Shown: in pieces, positions 1-9,261 of the stretch | Numbering within the stretch: position 1 is the stretch's first letter | How the letters are laid out: each line of letters opens with the position of its first letter | Source of the DNA: Neisseria perflava | Lineage (GTDB): Bacteria > Pseudomonadota > Gammaproteobacteria > Burkholderiales > Neisseriaceae | Direction of reading: 5' to 3' | Length of the DNA stretch: 64,000 bases | Assembly (NCBI RefSeq): GCF_019334725.1 | Contig: NZ_CP079818.1 | Location: 496,001 to 560,000 of the forward strand | The notes under the pieces: generated by a model | Told to the model about the DNA's origin: nothing | Database searches by the model: none | Seen by the model: only the letters and a program-made list of their open reading frames with translations | Made by a program: the position numbers and the translations under genes

Positions 1-105
1 CAATTCCGCGCCTTGTTCGCGGCAGGCTTTGGCGATGCCGTAAGCGATGGAACGCTCGGAGATCATGCCGGTAATCAGAATTTTTTTGCCTTGCAAAAAG
101 CCCAT
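1..105 (-). CDS. fabI: Enoyl-ACP reductase FabI, N-terminal part only
   Basis: The reverse strand encodes 35 residues beginning MGFLQGKKILITGMISERSI, the NAD-binding N-terminus of FabI, which reduces trans-2-enoyl-ACP in the last step of fatty acid elongation. The glycine and 'SERSIAYGIA' segment match the short-chain reductase Rossmann start used by FabI. The gene is cut by the left edge of the window, so the rest cannot be judged. The start is supported by AAGGATAAG just upstream. It is transcribed divergently from ppk1. Confidence 0.9.
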   Translation of the reverse strand, partial: MGFLQGKKILITGMISERSIAYGIAKACREQGAEL

Positions 106-150
106 TTTCTTATCCTTTAGCAGTGGTATTGCGGTTGCATTAAACTGCGC

Positions 151-156
151 ATTATA
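151..156 (-). promoter_or_regulatory. Extended -10 box of the fabI promoter
   Basis: On the minus strand the sequence reads TTTTTGCTATAATGCG, an extended -10 (TGnTATAAT) about 46 bases before the fabI start. No good -35 is visible. The same TTTTTGCTATAAT string recurs before gapA. Confidence 0.5.
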
Positions 157-248
157 GCAAAAACCGCTGTTTCGGCATAGAAAACAACGGATAATTCTTT
201 GTCTTGCCTCAAATAGGGATGAGGTTGTCTGCCGGGGCCGTCTGAAAC

Positions 249-277
249 CTGACGGAACGGCGGCAAAACGTTATACT
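249..277 (+). promoter_or_regulatory. Candidate ppk1 promoter
   Basis: CTGACG (249-254) and TATACT (272-277) are separated by 17 bases, giving a sigma-70 type promoter with a transcription start near 284 and a leader of about 30 bases. AGGAG precedes the ppk1 ATG. The -35 matches only 4 of 6 positions. Confidence 0.4.
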
Positions 278-313
278 TGATAGTCTTAATGACCGATGTT
301 TCAGGAGTGAACC

Positions 314-2371
314 ATGCCCGAGCAAAACCGCATTCTTTGCCGAGAACTCAGCCTGTTGGCGTTTAACCGCCGTGTACTGGCTCAGGCGCAGGATACGAAA
401 GTTCCTTTGTTGGAACGTTTGCGTTTCCTGTGCATCGTGTCTTCCAATTTGGACGAATTTTTTGAAGTGCGCATGGCGTGGTTGAAACGCGAAAACAAAT
501 TGCGTCCGCATCAGCTGCTCGACAACGGCAAAACCGCGGCCGAAACCATCGAAGCGGTGGCGAAAGAGGCGCAGGCCTTGATCCGCGAGCAGTACGATCT
601 GTTTAACAAAGTATTGCAGCCTGCACTCAGCCGCGCCGGCATTCATTTCTATCGCCGCCACAAATGGACGGCCGCGCAGAAAAAATGGATCGAGAACTAT
701 TTCGACAACGAGCTGTTGCCCATTCTCACACCCATTGGACTTGATCCGTCACACCCGTTTCCGCGCCCGTTAAACAAATCGCTCAACTTCGCCGTCGAAC
801 TTGAAGGCACGGATGCGTTCGGCCGTCCGTCAGGAATGGCGATTGTGCAGGCTCCGCGCATTTTGCCGCGCGTCGTCCCCATGCCGTCTGAAATTTGCGG
901 CGGCGATGCAGGCTTTGTGTTCTTGTCTTCGATTTTGCATGCCCATGTCGGCAAACTCTTTCCCGGCATGAAGGTCAAAGACTGCCATCAGTTCCGCCTC
1001 ACGCGTGACAGTGATTTGACGGTTGATGAAGAAGATTTGAAAAACCTGCGTGCCGCGATTCAAAACGAATTGCACGACCGCGAATACGGCGACGGCGTGC
1101 GCTTGGAAGTGGCGGATACTTGTCCGGCGCATATTCACGACTTCCTGCTTGCCCAGTTCAAACTGACTTCTGCCGAGCTGTATCAGGTCAAAGGGCCGGT
1201 CAATTTGGTGCGCCTCAATGCCGTCCCCGATTTGGTGGACAGGCCAGATTTGAAGTTTCCGCCGCGCAATGCAGGCCGTCTGAAAGCCTTGCGCAAAAAC
1301 GGCTCCGTATTCAAACTGGTTAAACAGTCGCCTATCTTGCTGCACCACCCGTATCAGTCTTTCGATCCGGTTGTCCAAATGATACGCGAGGCTGCAGCCG
1401 ATCCGGATGTATTGGCCGTCAAAATGACCATCTACCGCACCGGCAGCAATTCCGAGCTTGTGCGCGCATTGATGAAGGCCGCCCTTGCCGGTAAACAAGT
1501 AACCGTCGTTGTCGAACTGATGGCGCGTTTTGACGAAGCCAACAACGTCAACTGGGCGAAACAGCTGGAAGAGGCAGGTGCGCACGTCGTGTACGGCGTA
1601 TTCGGCTACAAAGTCCATGCCAAAATGGCTTTGGTTATCCGTCGCGAAGACGGCGTGCTCAAGCGTTATGCCCACCTCGGTACCGGCAACTACCACCAAG
1701 GCACATCGCGCATCTACACCGACTTCGGCATCATCACCGCCGACGAACAAATCACTGCCGATGTGAACATTCTGTTTATGGAAATCACAGGTTTGGGCAA
1801 GCCGGGCCGTCTGAACAAGCTCTATCAAAGCCCGTTTACCCTGCACAAAATGGTCATCGACCGCATCAAGCAGGAAACCGAACACGCCAAAGCAGGCAAA
1901 CCGGCGCGGATTACCGCCAAGATGAATTCCCTCATCGAGCCGAGCGTAATTGATGCGCTGTATCAAGCCAGCGCGGCAGGCGTGCAAATCGACTTGATTG
2001 TGCGTGGTATGTGTACTTTGCGTCCGGGTGTAAAAGGCTTGTCCGAAAACATCCGTGTCCGCTCCATCATCGGCCGCCAACTCGAGCACTCGCGCGTGTA
2101 TTGCTTCCATAACAACGGCGCAGACGATACCTTTATCTCCAGCGCCGACTGGATGGGGCGCAACTTCTTCCGCCGCATTGAAGTTGCCACGCCGATTACC
2201 ACACCCGAACTCAAAGAACGCGTGATCCGTGAAGGTTTGGAAATGGCCTTGGAAGACAATACCCAGGCTTGGCTGATGCAGCCTGACGGCAGCTATGTTC
2301 GCACCCAGCCGCAAGACGGCGAGCCTGCGTTTGGTTTGCAGGAAGGTTTGTGGAAAATATACGGACGTTGA
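314..2371 (+). CDS. ppk: Polyphosphate kinase 1
   Basis: 685 residues, the usual length for PPK1, which reversibly transfers the ATP gamma-phosphate onto inorganic polyphosphate. The two histidines of the family are present at the same numbers as in the E. coli enzyme: His435 in GYKVHAKM, the phosphorylated residue, and His592 in EHSRVYCF. The N-terminal helical region (CRELSLLAFNRRVL, SSNLDEFFEVRM) and the C-terminal DDTFISSADWMGRN segment are intact. The start is supported by AGGAGTGAACC. It ends at an inverted DUS pair. A PPK2 gene of a different family lies 14 kb away. Confidence 0.97.
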   Translation: MPEQNRILCRELSLLAFNRRVLAQAQDTKVPLLERLRFLCIVSSNLDEFFEVRMAWLKRENKLRPHQLLDNGKTAAETIEAVAKEAQALIREQYDLFNKVLQPALSRAGIHFYRRHKWTAAQKKWIENYFDNELLPILTPIGLDPSHPFPRPLNKSLNFAVELEGTDAFGRPSGMAIVQAPRILPRVVPMPSEICGGDAGFVFLSSILHAHVGKLFPGMKVKDCHQFRLTRDSDLTVDEEDLKNLRAAIQNELHDREYGDGVRLEVADTCPAHIHDFLLAQFKLTSAELYQVKGPVNLVRLNAVPDLVDRPDLKFPPRNAGRLKALRKNGSVFKLVKQSPILLHHPYQSFDPVVQMIREAAADPDVLAVKMTIYRTGSNSELVRALMKAALAGKQVTVVVELMARFDEANNVNWAKQLEEAGAHVVYGVFGYKVHAKMALVIRREDGVLKRYAHLGTGNYHQGTSRIYTDFGIITADEQITADVNILFMEITGLGKPGRLNKLYQSPFTLHKMVIDRIKQETEHAKAGKPARITAKMNSLIEPSVIDALYQASAAGVQIDLIVRGMCTLRPGVKGLSENIRVRSIIGRQLEHSRVYCFHNNGADDTFISSADWMGRNFFRRIEVATPITTPELKERVIREGLEMALEDNTQAWLMQPDGSYVRTQPQDGEPAFGLQEGLWKIYGR

Positions 2372-2387
2372 GTTAAATAATGTCTTA

Positions 2388-2422
2388 GGCCGTCTGAAAC
2401 GCAGGTTTCAGACGGCCTTTTT
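2388..2422. terminator. Inverted DUS pair, terminator between ppk and TonB receptor
   Basis: GGCCGTCTGAAAC pairs with GTTTCAGACGGCC across a 4-base loop, followed by T5. It lies between convergent genes and can serve both strands. Confidence 0.75.
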
Positions 2423-2435
2423 GCTCAGCGTTATT

Positions 2436-4628
2436 TTAGAAACTCAGCTTCGCGCCGAGGGTAACAGTACGCGGTTCGCCGATGGAGAGGAAGGGCATAG
2501 TGCTGTTTGAGCCGGTGCTGGAGATGTAATGCACTTTGTTGCCGAGGTTTTTACCGGTGAGGCGGACGGTCAGGGGCAGTTTGCCGACTTTGGTGTCGTA
2601 GGTCGCGAAGGCGTTATAGACCGTAGCGGACGGCAGGGTGAACCAGTTGCCGCGTGTGTCGCCCACACCCCATGAGCCGATATAGCGCGCTCCTGCACCG
2701 ACACGCCAGTTGCCGCCCAGGGCTTTACCGAAATCGTAGGTCAGGGTCAGGCCGGCTTCGTGTTCGGGCACGCTGTCAAAAGCCTGTCCGACAACGGCGG
2801 GATTGGAGGCGTTTTCGAGGATTTTGGTGTCGGTATAGGTGTAGTTGGCGGAAATGCCGAGCTTGTCGGTGATTTTGCCGTTGACATCGATTTCGGCACC
2901 GTAAGCGCGGTTTTTGCCGGTTACGCGGGTTTCGTCGTCCACAGTGCCGATGATGTTGCGTTTGGTAATGTGGAACAGGGCGAGGTTGGCACTGAGCAAC
3001 TTGCCATTGTATTTGGTGCCGACTTCATACGAACGCGAAGTTTCGGGCGGCAGCTCTTTGCCTTTGAAATCGGTACCGCGGGCCGCATTGGGGTTGAGCG
3101 ATTGGGCATAATTGGCATAAATCGACCAGTCGGGGCGCAACAGATAGACGGCGCCGATTTGCGGCAGCAGTTTGAAGCCTTCGCTGTAGTTGCGGAAACG
3201 GTTTACCCCGTAGCCTTTGCCGGAAATGCTGCGGTAGTATTGTCCGCGCAGACCGGCAGACAATATCCATTTGTCGCCGATATAAGCGTTGTCCTGCATC
3301 AAAATTGCGGCGGTTTTCATGCGCTCGTATTGGCCGCTGTCTTTGGCATTGGGCTTGGTGCCGGAGGAAGCGATCAGGCTGTCGCCGACGTATTGCGGGT
3401 TGTCGATGGAGAAGCCCGGGATATTTTTGCTTCGGTACATATCGCCGAAGGACAAAGTGTTGTCTTGGGCTTGGACGGCGAAGCGCAGTTTGTGGGTAAT
3501 GTTTTCGTTTTGGTCAACCAGACCGTTGAGCGAGAATTGCAGGTTTTGCCCTTCGTGTTTGGCGGGGCGCGTACCGTCCACGCGGCGGACGACTTGGCGG
3601 GTAGCGGCGTTGTAAGACATGATGCGCGCCTGCCAGTCGTTGTAGAGGTTGCGGCTGTAACCGTACACGCCTTTGACGGTCCAATTATTGTTGAGTTTGT
3701 GTTCGCCGCTGATTTGCAGGTTGTGTGCGTCTCCTTTGGAGATATTGAAAGGCTCGTCCAAGCGGCGGCGCGCCGGAATGTCGATAGGCTTGCCGTAGCT
3801 GACGGAATCTTTGTTTTTGGGACTCAAATCCAGGTAGGTACCCCGGTCAAAGGGGACAGAATAGTTTTGGTATTCGTATGCAGCTAAAAACTTGGTGCGG
3901 CCGTTCTGCCAAGAAATCGATGGAGCGAGGACGTTTTGGCGGAACTTGCTGTGTTCCGAACCGTGTTCGCGCCAATGCTCTTTACCCAGATAGTCGGCGA
4001 TGAAGCGGTAAGCAAAGCCGCTGTTGCCTATGGGGCCGGTCGTGTCCAGACCGACTTGGCGCATATTGTGGTTGCCGACTGTCGCGCTGATGCTGTTTTC
4101 CGCTTGATAAAGCGGTTTTTTAGCAACAATATTGATGACGCCGCCGGGGTCTTGCACACCGTATAGTACAGATGCCGGCCCTTTTAACACTTCCACGCGC
4201 TCGGCGGTTGCCGTGAAACTGCGCGATTGGGTCGATTCCACACCGTTGCGCATCACGGAATGGTCGCGGTTGCCGCCGTAGCCACGCTTCACAACCGCAT
4301 CCAGCGTCCCCGCCATATTGTTGCCCTGATGCAGGCCGCTGATGCCCACCAGTGCATCTTCCAACATATGTGGCTGCTTGTCCTCAAGCTGTTGCTTCGT
4401 TACCGTGTCAATACTGTAAGGTGTATCCAGGATGGAGGTATTCACGCCGGTGATGTCCGACCGCTCAGCCTTGTAACCTGTCTCCATCACCAAACGGCGA
4501 CCTCGGACTTGTACGGTTTCCAAATCTACTTTTTGTTCGGCGGGTGCATCGGTGTCATTATTGCCTGCAGCCTGGCTTTGACTGCCGATTGTAAGCAAAA
4601 TCAATGCAATGGGAGTAAAGCGAAACAT
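2436..4628 (-). CDS. TonB-dependent siderophore receptor
   Basis: 730 residues. A signal peptide (MFRFTPIALILLTIGSQSQAA) is followed by a TonB-box-like ETVQVRG, a plug domain near residues 55-165 (LKGPASVLYGVQDPGGVINI is diagnostic of the siderophore-receptor plug), and a 22-strand type barrel ending in aromatic Phe as outer-membrane proteins do. The family (FhuA/FoxA/FpvA-like) imports ferric siderophores using TonB energy. The ligand cannot be read from sequence. The 5' flank (4640-4740) is AT-rich, and I could not identify a convincing Fur box. It stands alone, convergent with ppk. Confidence 0.9.
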   Translation of the reverse strand: MFRFTPIALILLTIGSQSQAAGNNDTDAPAEQKVDLETVQVRGRRLVMETGYKAERSDITGVNTSILDTPYSIDTVTKQQLEDKQPHMLEDALVGISGLHQGNNMAGTLDAVVKRGYGGNRDHSVMRNGVESTQSRSFTATAERVEVLKGPASVLYGVQDPGGVINIVAKKPLYQAENSISATVGNHNMRQVGLDTTGPIGNSGFAYRFIADYLGKEHWREHGSEHSKFRQNVLAPSISWQNGRTKFLAAYEYQNYSVPFDRGTYLDLSPKNKDSVSYGKPIDIPARRRLDEPFNISKGDAHNLQISGEHKLNNNWTVKGVYGYSRNLYNDWQARIMSYNAATRQVVRRVDGTRPAKHEGQNLQFSLNGLVDQNENITHKLRFAVQAQDNTLSFGDMYRSKNIPGFSIDNPQYVGDSLIASSGTKPNAKDSGQYERMKTAAILMQDNAYIGDKWILSAGLRGQYYRSISGKGYGVNRFRNYSEGFKLLPQIGAVYLLRPDWSIYANYAQSLNPNAARGTDFKGKELPPETSRSYEVGTKYNGKLLSANLALFHITKRNIIGTVDDETRVTGKNRAYGAEIDVNGKITDKLGISANYTYTDTKILENASNPAVVGQAFDSVPEHEAGLTLTYDFGKALGGNWRVGAGARYIGSWGVGDTRGNWFTLPSATVYNAFATYDTKVGKLPLTVRLTGKNLGNKVHYISSTGSNSTMPFLSIGEPRTVTLGAKLSF

Positions 4629-4856
4629 TATTTAATCCTTGTTAATAATGGAAATCTCGATATTGTTTATAAAAGGGAGCGTTATTTTACATTAATCGCG
4701 AAAATAAATAAATTTTATTCCTATTTAAAAAGAAGAAATAATTTTCAAGTGGGATGACGGGGATTAAAGACAGCTTATTCATTTCGTATAAACTGTCTGG
4801 CAAGTAGGCTTTGCCGTTATAATTCCGTTTCCCAATCTTTCAGACGGCCTTTTCCT

Positions 4857-6872
4857 ATGAAATCCTACCCTGATTCCTATCTCCATTTTGAAAACCTCGA
4901 ATCTCCCGAAACGCAAGATTTTGCCGCCGCAGCGCATGCCGAAACGCGCGCGCGTTTTTTAGAAAACGACAAAGCACGCGAATTGTCTGACGGCATTTTG
5001 GCGCAGATGCAGGACACGCGGCAGATTCCGTTTTGTCAGGAACACCGCGCGCGGATGTACCATTTCCATCAGGACGCGGAGTATCCGAAGGGCGTGTACC
5101 GCGTGTGCACGGCGGCGACTTATCGTTCCGGCTATCCTGAGTGGAAAATCCTGTTTTCAGTGGCGGATTTCGACGAATTGCTCGGCGACGATGTGTATTT
5201 GGGCGGTGTGTCGCACTTGGTGGAAAAGCCCAACCGCGCGCTGTTGACTCTAAGCAAATCGGGCGGCGATACGGCGTACACGCTGGAAGTGGATTTGGAA
5301 GCAGGGGGGGTGGTAGAAGGTGGCTTTCACTTTCCGGCAGGTAAAAACCATGTGTCGTGGCGCGATGAAAACAGCGTGTGGGTGTGTCCGGCTTGGGACG
5401 AACGCCAGTTGACCGAATCGGGCTATCCGCGCGAAGTGTGGCTGGTGGAGCGCGGCAAAAGTTTCGAGGAAAGCCTGCCGGTGTACCAAATCGATAAAGG
5501 TGCGATGATGGTGAACGCGTGGCGTTACCTTGATCCGCAGGGTTCGCCGATTGATTTGATTGAAGCGTCGGACGGTTTTTACACCAAAACCTATTTGCAG
5601 GTGTCGTCTGACGGCGAGGCAAAACCGTTAAACCTGCCCAATGATTGCGATGTGGTCGGCTATCTGGCGGGGCATCTTTTACTGACGCTGCGCAAGGACT
5701 GGAACCGCGCGAACCAAAGCTATCCGAGCGGCGCGCTGGTGGCCGTAAAATTAAACCGCGGCGAATTGGGTGCGGCGCAGCTTTTGTTTGCGCCCGATGA
5801 AACGCAGGCATTGGAAAGCGTGGAAACGACCAAGCGTTTTGTGGTGGCGAGCCTGCTGGAAAACGTACAAGGCCGTCTGAAAGCGTGGCGCTTTGCCGAT
5901 GGCAAATGGCAGGAAGTCGAGTTGCCGCGCCTGCCTTCGGGCGCGTTGGAAATGACCGACCAACCGTGGGGCGGCGACGTGGTTTACCTTGCCACCAGCG
6001 ATTTCACCACGCCGCTGACGCTGTTTGCGCTGGATTTGAACGTGATGGAGCTGACCGTCATGCGCCGCCAGCCGCAGCAGTTTGATTCAGACGGCATCAA
6101 CGTGCAACAGTTTTGGACGACTTCGGCCGACGGCGAGCGCATTCCTTATTTCCACGTCGGCAAAAACGCCGCCCCCGACACGCCGACCTTAGTCTATGCC
6201 TACGGCGGTTTCGGCATTCCCGAATTACCGCATTATCTGGGCAGCGTCGGCAAATATTGGTTGGAAGAGGGCAACGCCTTCGTGTTGGCGAATATCCGCG
6301 GCGGCGGCGAATTCGGCCCGCGCTGGCATCAGGCGGCGCAAGGCGTGAGCAAACACAAAAGCGTCGACGATTTGCTGGCTGTCGTGCGCGATTTGTCCGA
6401 ACGCGGCATGAGTTCGCCCAAACACATCGGTTTGCAGGGCGGCAGCAACGGCGGCCTGATTACCGCCGCCGCCTTCGTGCGCGAACCGCAAAGCATAGGC
6501 GCGCTGGTGTGCGAAGTGCCGCTGACCGATATGATCCGCTATCCGCTGCTGTCCGCCGGTTCAAGCTGGACGGATGAATATGGCAATCCGCAGAAATACG
6601 AAGTCTGCAAACGCTGGCTGGGCGAATTGTCGCCGTATCACAATCTTTCAGACGGCATCGATTATCCGCCAGCGCTCATTACCACCAGTCTCAGCGACGA
6701 CCGCGTCCATCCCGCCCACGCGCTCAAGTTCTACGCCAAACTGCGCGAAACCTCGCCGCAATCTTGGCTCTACTCGCCCGACGGCGGCGGCCATACTGGC
6801 AACGGCACGCAACGCGAATCCGCCGATGAACTGGCCTGCGTGTTGCTGTTTTTGAAAGAGTTTTTGGGGTAG
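4857..6872 (+). CDS. Prolyl oligopeptidase family (S9A) serine peptidase
   Basis: 671 residues, no signal peptide, so probably cytoplasmic. Residues 1-400 form the beta-propeller region and 410-671 the alpha/beta-hydrolase domain. Catalytic triad: Ser530 in GGSNGG, Asp615 in SDDRVHPAHA and His646 in GGGHTG. The NIRGGGEFGPRWH segment is typical of prolyl oligopeptidases, which cleave short peptides after proline. The start lies only 8 bases after a DUS (TTTCAGACGGCC), with no clear Shine-Dalgarno. A run of seven G (5304-5310) sits inside the gene at residues about 150-152. Confidence 0.9.
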   Translation: MKSYPDSYLHFENLESPETQDFAAAAHAETRARFLENDKARELSDGILAQMQDTRQIPFCQEHRARMYHFHQDAEYPKGVYRVCTAATYRSGYPEWKILFSVADFDELLGDDVYLGGVSHLVEKPNRALLTLSKSGGDTAYTLEVDLEAGGVVEGGFHFPAGKNHVSWRDENSVWVCPAWDERQLTESGYPREVWLVERGKSFEESLPVYQIDKGAMMVNAWRYLDPQGSPIDLIEASDGFYTKTYLQVSSDGEAKPLNLPNDCDVVGYLAGHLLLTLRKDWNRANQSYPSGALVAVKLNRGELGAAQLLFAPDETQALESVETTKRFVVASLLENVQGRLKAWRFADGKWQEVELPRLPSGALEMTDQPWGGDVVYLATSDFTTPLTLFALDLNVMELTVMRRQPQQFDSDGINVQQFWTTSADGERIPYFHVGKNAAPDTPTLVYAYGGFGIPELPHYLGSVGKYWLEEGNAFVLANIRGGGEFGPRWHQAAQGVSKHKSVDDLLAVVRDLSERGMSSPKHIGLQGGSNGGLITAAAFVREPQSIGALVCEVPLTDMIRYPLLSAGSSWTDEYGNPQKYEVCKRWLGELSPYHNLSDGIDYPPALITTSLSDDRVHPAHALKFYAKLRETSPQSWLYSPDGGGHTGNGTQRESADELACVLLFLKEFLG

Positions 6873-6940
6873 AAGCAAGCAGCAGGACTGACCGTTTTGT
6901 AAAGTTGAGAAACAAAATACTCTTGTTTCGGCAAGTAAAA

Positions 6941-6990
6941 AGAAGGCCGTCTGAAAAACGAATATTAAAGTTTTTCAGACGGCCTTCTTT
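6941..6990. terminator. Inverted DUS pair, terminator after the S9 peptidase
   Basis: AGAAGGCCGTCTGAAAAA pairs with TTTTTCAGACGGCCTTCT, an 18-bp stem followed by a T-rich stretch. Confidence 0.75.
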
Positions 6991-7045
6991 TCTTTTAACT
7001 TTCAACATATCCCGATAAAATGGACACTTTGTAAGTGATCATTGA

Positions 7046-7250
7046 TGGAAGACGCAATTATGGCAACCGAACCGAAAAATTATACACGATTTAGAAAATA
7101 ATTTCAAACAAAACAATATATTAAAACTCAAACAAATCTTTCCCGAAGTCTTTTGCGAAGACCAAATCGACTTTGAGAAACTCAAACTCGTCCTTGGTGC
7201 AGAAAACCTTGCCGGTGTGGGCGAACGTTATCAACTCGATGCTGTAGAAA
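7046..7250 (+). pseudogene. Remnant of a type III DNA methyltransferase N-terminus
   Basis: An open frame without a start codon encodes NNFKQNNILKLKQIFPEVFC then EDQIDFEKLKLVLGAENLAG and GERYQL. The order 'IFPE.F.E..IDF..LK..LG......ERY.L' matches the start of Mod subunits of type III restriction systems, where the next expected segment is NWHGK. Here the match stops at about 7245 and the frame runs into a pabC-like fragment. No methyltransferase catalytic motif (DPPY or FXGXG) follows. The assignment is from remembered family pattern and needs a search. Confidence 0.45.
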
Positions 7251-7292
7251 CTAGTAGCGTTGTTTACAGTATTTCCAGGAGAATACTGAAAC

Positions 7293-7508
7293 ATGAACAT
7301 GCACAAAAACACCCGTCTCACCCCGTCTCTGGATTTGAATATCCTCAACGGCATCATGCGCCAAGCCGTGTTGCAGCAGCTGCAAACCTACTTGGGCGCG
7401 GACACCATCATCGAAACGCACATCACCCGCGACATGCTCGAACGCGCAGAAAAAATCCGCCTCTCCAACGCCTTGAGAGGCGTGTTTGAGGCGGATTTGG
7501 TGTACTAG
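7293..7508 (+). pseudogene. Duplicated C-terminal fragment of pabC (aminodeoxychorismate lyase domain)
   Basis: A 71-codon frame encodes TRLTPSLDLNILNGIMRQAV and continues to ITRDMLERAEKIRLSNALRG. It matches the last 62 residues or so of the fused PabB-PabC protein encoded at 17516-19300 at about three residues in four. It lacks the rest of the PLP-dependent lyase domain and cannot be active as such. AGGAG upstream of the ATG means it could still be translated. It is either a decayed duplicate or the scar of a rearrangement. Confidence 0.75.
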
Positions 7509-7552
7509 GAACAATCAATGATTTCTCGGAAATGGATAAAGCCTGAAGGCGA

Positions 7553-9010
7553 TTATTCATTAGACGGTTTATCTGTCTGAGACTTGTGAGTTTGTAATAT
7601 GCGCACGACCTTACCCTCATAACGCTGGCTTAACCACGCCTGTATCCGCTCGTGATCTTTGGCAGGTAGTGGCTGCTCCAATTCGAGAGAGACAACGACG
7701 ATATCGTCATATGTATCTGTCTTCGGTTCTGCGTTTTTTTGGCTTTCAGACTGTTCGGAAACAGGCGTTGTTTGCGCTTTATCCCAAGCCAAGCCGCGTC
7801 CGACAACGATTTTTTCCGCTTCCGGATATTGGGCTTTTAATTCCTTGAGTACCGCTGCATCGTCGATATCGGAGGCTTTGCCTGCCAGTATGGTATCGAT
7901 ATAGGCCTGCTGCTCTTTCAGCTCATTTTGCTGCTGAACCGGGTTGTTTCGGCTTGCCAGCAATTCTTCGATTTTGGCATCGTTCCCTCCCGCATAGACC
8001 ACGTTGACCTTCGGCTCTTTCACCCCCGACGCGTTAAGGCTTTTCACCAGCAAGGCGGAAATTTTCTCGGCATTGCCCGTTCCATTGACAATCAGACCGA
8101 CTTTATTTTCTCTGTGGTTCAACATCTTACGCAGCACGAAAAAACCTTCCTGTTGCTGCGCAGTGGCAATGGCGGCATTGGCTCTGGTGTTGAAGATCTC
8201 CTGACGCACCAGTCCTGATGCCATATAGCCGCTCGGAATCATCACAGCCAACACGACGGCAGTAATAATGATGCTTTGCAACCGGCGTTTGGATTCCGTT
8301 ACCAACCCCCTGCGCGGCAGCTTGAGCAGCTTGGAAAACAACAAGGTCGAAAAAGCGATGAACACGCAGTTGATGGCAAAAAGATATGAAGCACCGAGAA
8401 AGTAGTGCCAGTTGCCATGTGCCAGTCCGTAGCCCGCAGTACACAGGGGTGGCATCAATGCGGTAGCAATCGCCACACCCGGTATGGCATTGCCTCCTTC
8501 TTTTCGAGTCAGCGCCACAATACCCGCACTACCGCCGAAGAAGGCAATCAACACATCCCAAAGGGTCGGCTGAGTACGCGCCAAAAGCTCGCTTTGCGCC
8601 TCTTTAAGCGGGGTTAACAGGAAATACAACGTAGCGGTAATCAAGCTGATGACGACGAATATAATAATATTGCGCACGGCTTGACGGATCAGCGCAGTAT
8701 CCCCTACCGCCAAACCGTAACCCATACCTACAATCGGCCCCATCAACGGCGAAATCAACATCGCGCCGATCACTACAGCCGTGCTGTTTACATTCAGACC
8801 GATACTCGCCACGGCAATGGCAAACATCAATACCCACATATTGGTTCCGGACACCCGAGTATTGGCGCGGATGACGGCATCAATTTTATCGGGATGGGCC
8901 TGGTCATGCGCAAGATTGAACACATCTTGCAACTTGGTCATGGCACCATTGTCTTCTTTTGGCTGATTTTCTTGTTCTTCTTGGTTTTTAATGTTTTCTT
9001 GGTCTTGCAT
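7553..9010 (-). CDS. DUF389 family membrane protein
   Basis: 485 residues from the chosen start. The upstream in-frame ATG at 9103 is less likely because AAGG stands 6 bases before the ATG at 9010. A charged N-terminus is followed by five or six membrane segments (residues about 60-260) with the family signature VVIGAMLISPLMGPIVGMGY and, later, NAIPGVAIATALMPPLCTAG. The C-terminal 200 residues are soluble. DUF389 proteins (TIGR00341 type) have no established function. The gene is monocistronic and ends close to the pabC fragment. Confidence 0.8.
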   Translation of the reverse strand: MQDQENIKNQEEQENQPKEDNGAMTKLQDVFNLAHDQAHPDKIDAVIRANTRVSGTNMWVLMFAIAVASIGLNVNSTAVVIGAMLISPLMGPIVGMGYGLAVGDTALIRQAVRNIIIFVVISLITATLYFLLTPLKEAQSELLARTQPTLWDVLIAFFGGSAGIVALTRKEGGNAIPGVAIATALMPPLCTAGYGLAHGNWHYFLGASYLFAINCVFIAFSTLLFSKLLKLPRRGLVTESKRRLQSIIITAVVLAVMIPSGYMASGLVRQEIFNTRANAAIATAQQQEGFFVLRKMLNHRENKVGLIVNGTGNAEKISALLVKSLNASGVKEPKVNVVYAGGNDAKIEELLASRNNPVQQQNELKEQQAYIDTILAGKASDIDDAAVLKELKAQYPEAEKIVVGRGLAWDKAQTTPVSEQSESQKNAEPKTDTYDDIVVVSLELEQPLPAKDHERIQAWLSQRYEGKVVRILQTHKSQTDKPSNE

Positions 9011-9261
9011 TTTCATCCTTAAATCAATCTTAACGATTGTCTCTGAATATTTAATTAACTGGAATTTCGGATACTGATAATTATGCTTTAATACTGATTT
9101 CAAATATGATTAAGCAGATACCTTGCAGAAGGTTAGCATACACATGAAAACGCTGACAACGCTGATCCTGCGTAGGCCTTCACGAAACCAGCATATGCAA
9201 AAACCTTCTCTCAAATCCAATTCCTACTTTTTCAGCAGCAACCGCCATCAAAATTTTTTAA

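Noticed and set aside
830..2314. 494-codon reverse-strand ORF opposite ppk
   Set aside because: It mirrors the codon bias of ppk on the other strand, has no family resemblance and no ribosome site.
4629..4760. Fur box upstream of the siderophore receptor
   Set aside because: AATAATGGAAATCTCGATATT shares only scattered bases with the 19-bp Fur consensus; iron regulation is plausible but not shown.
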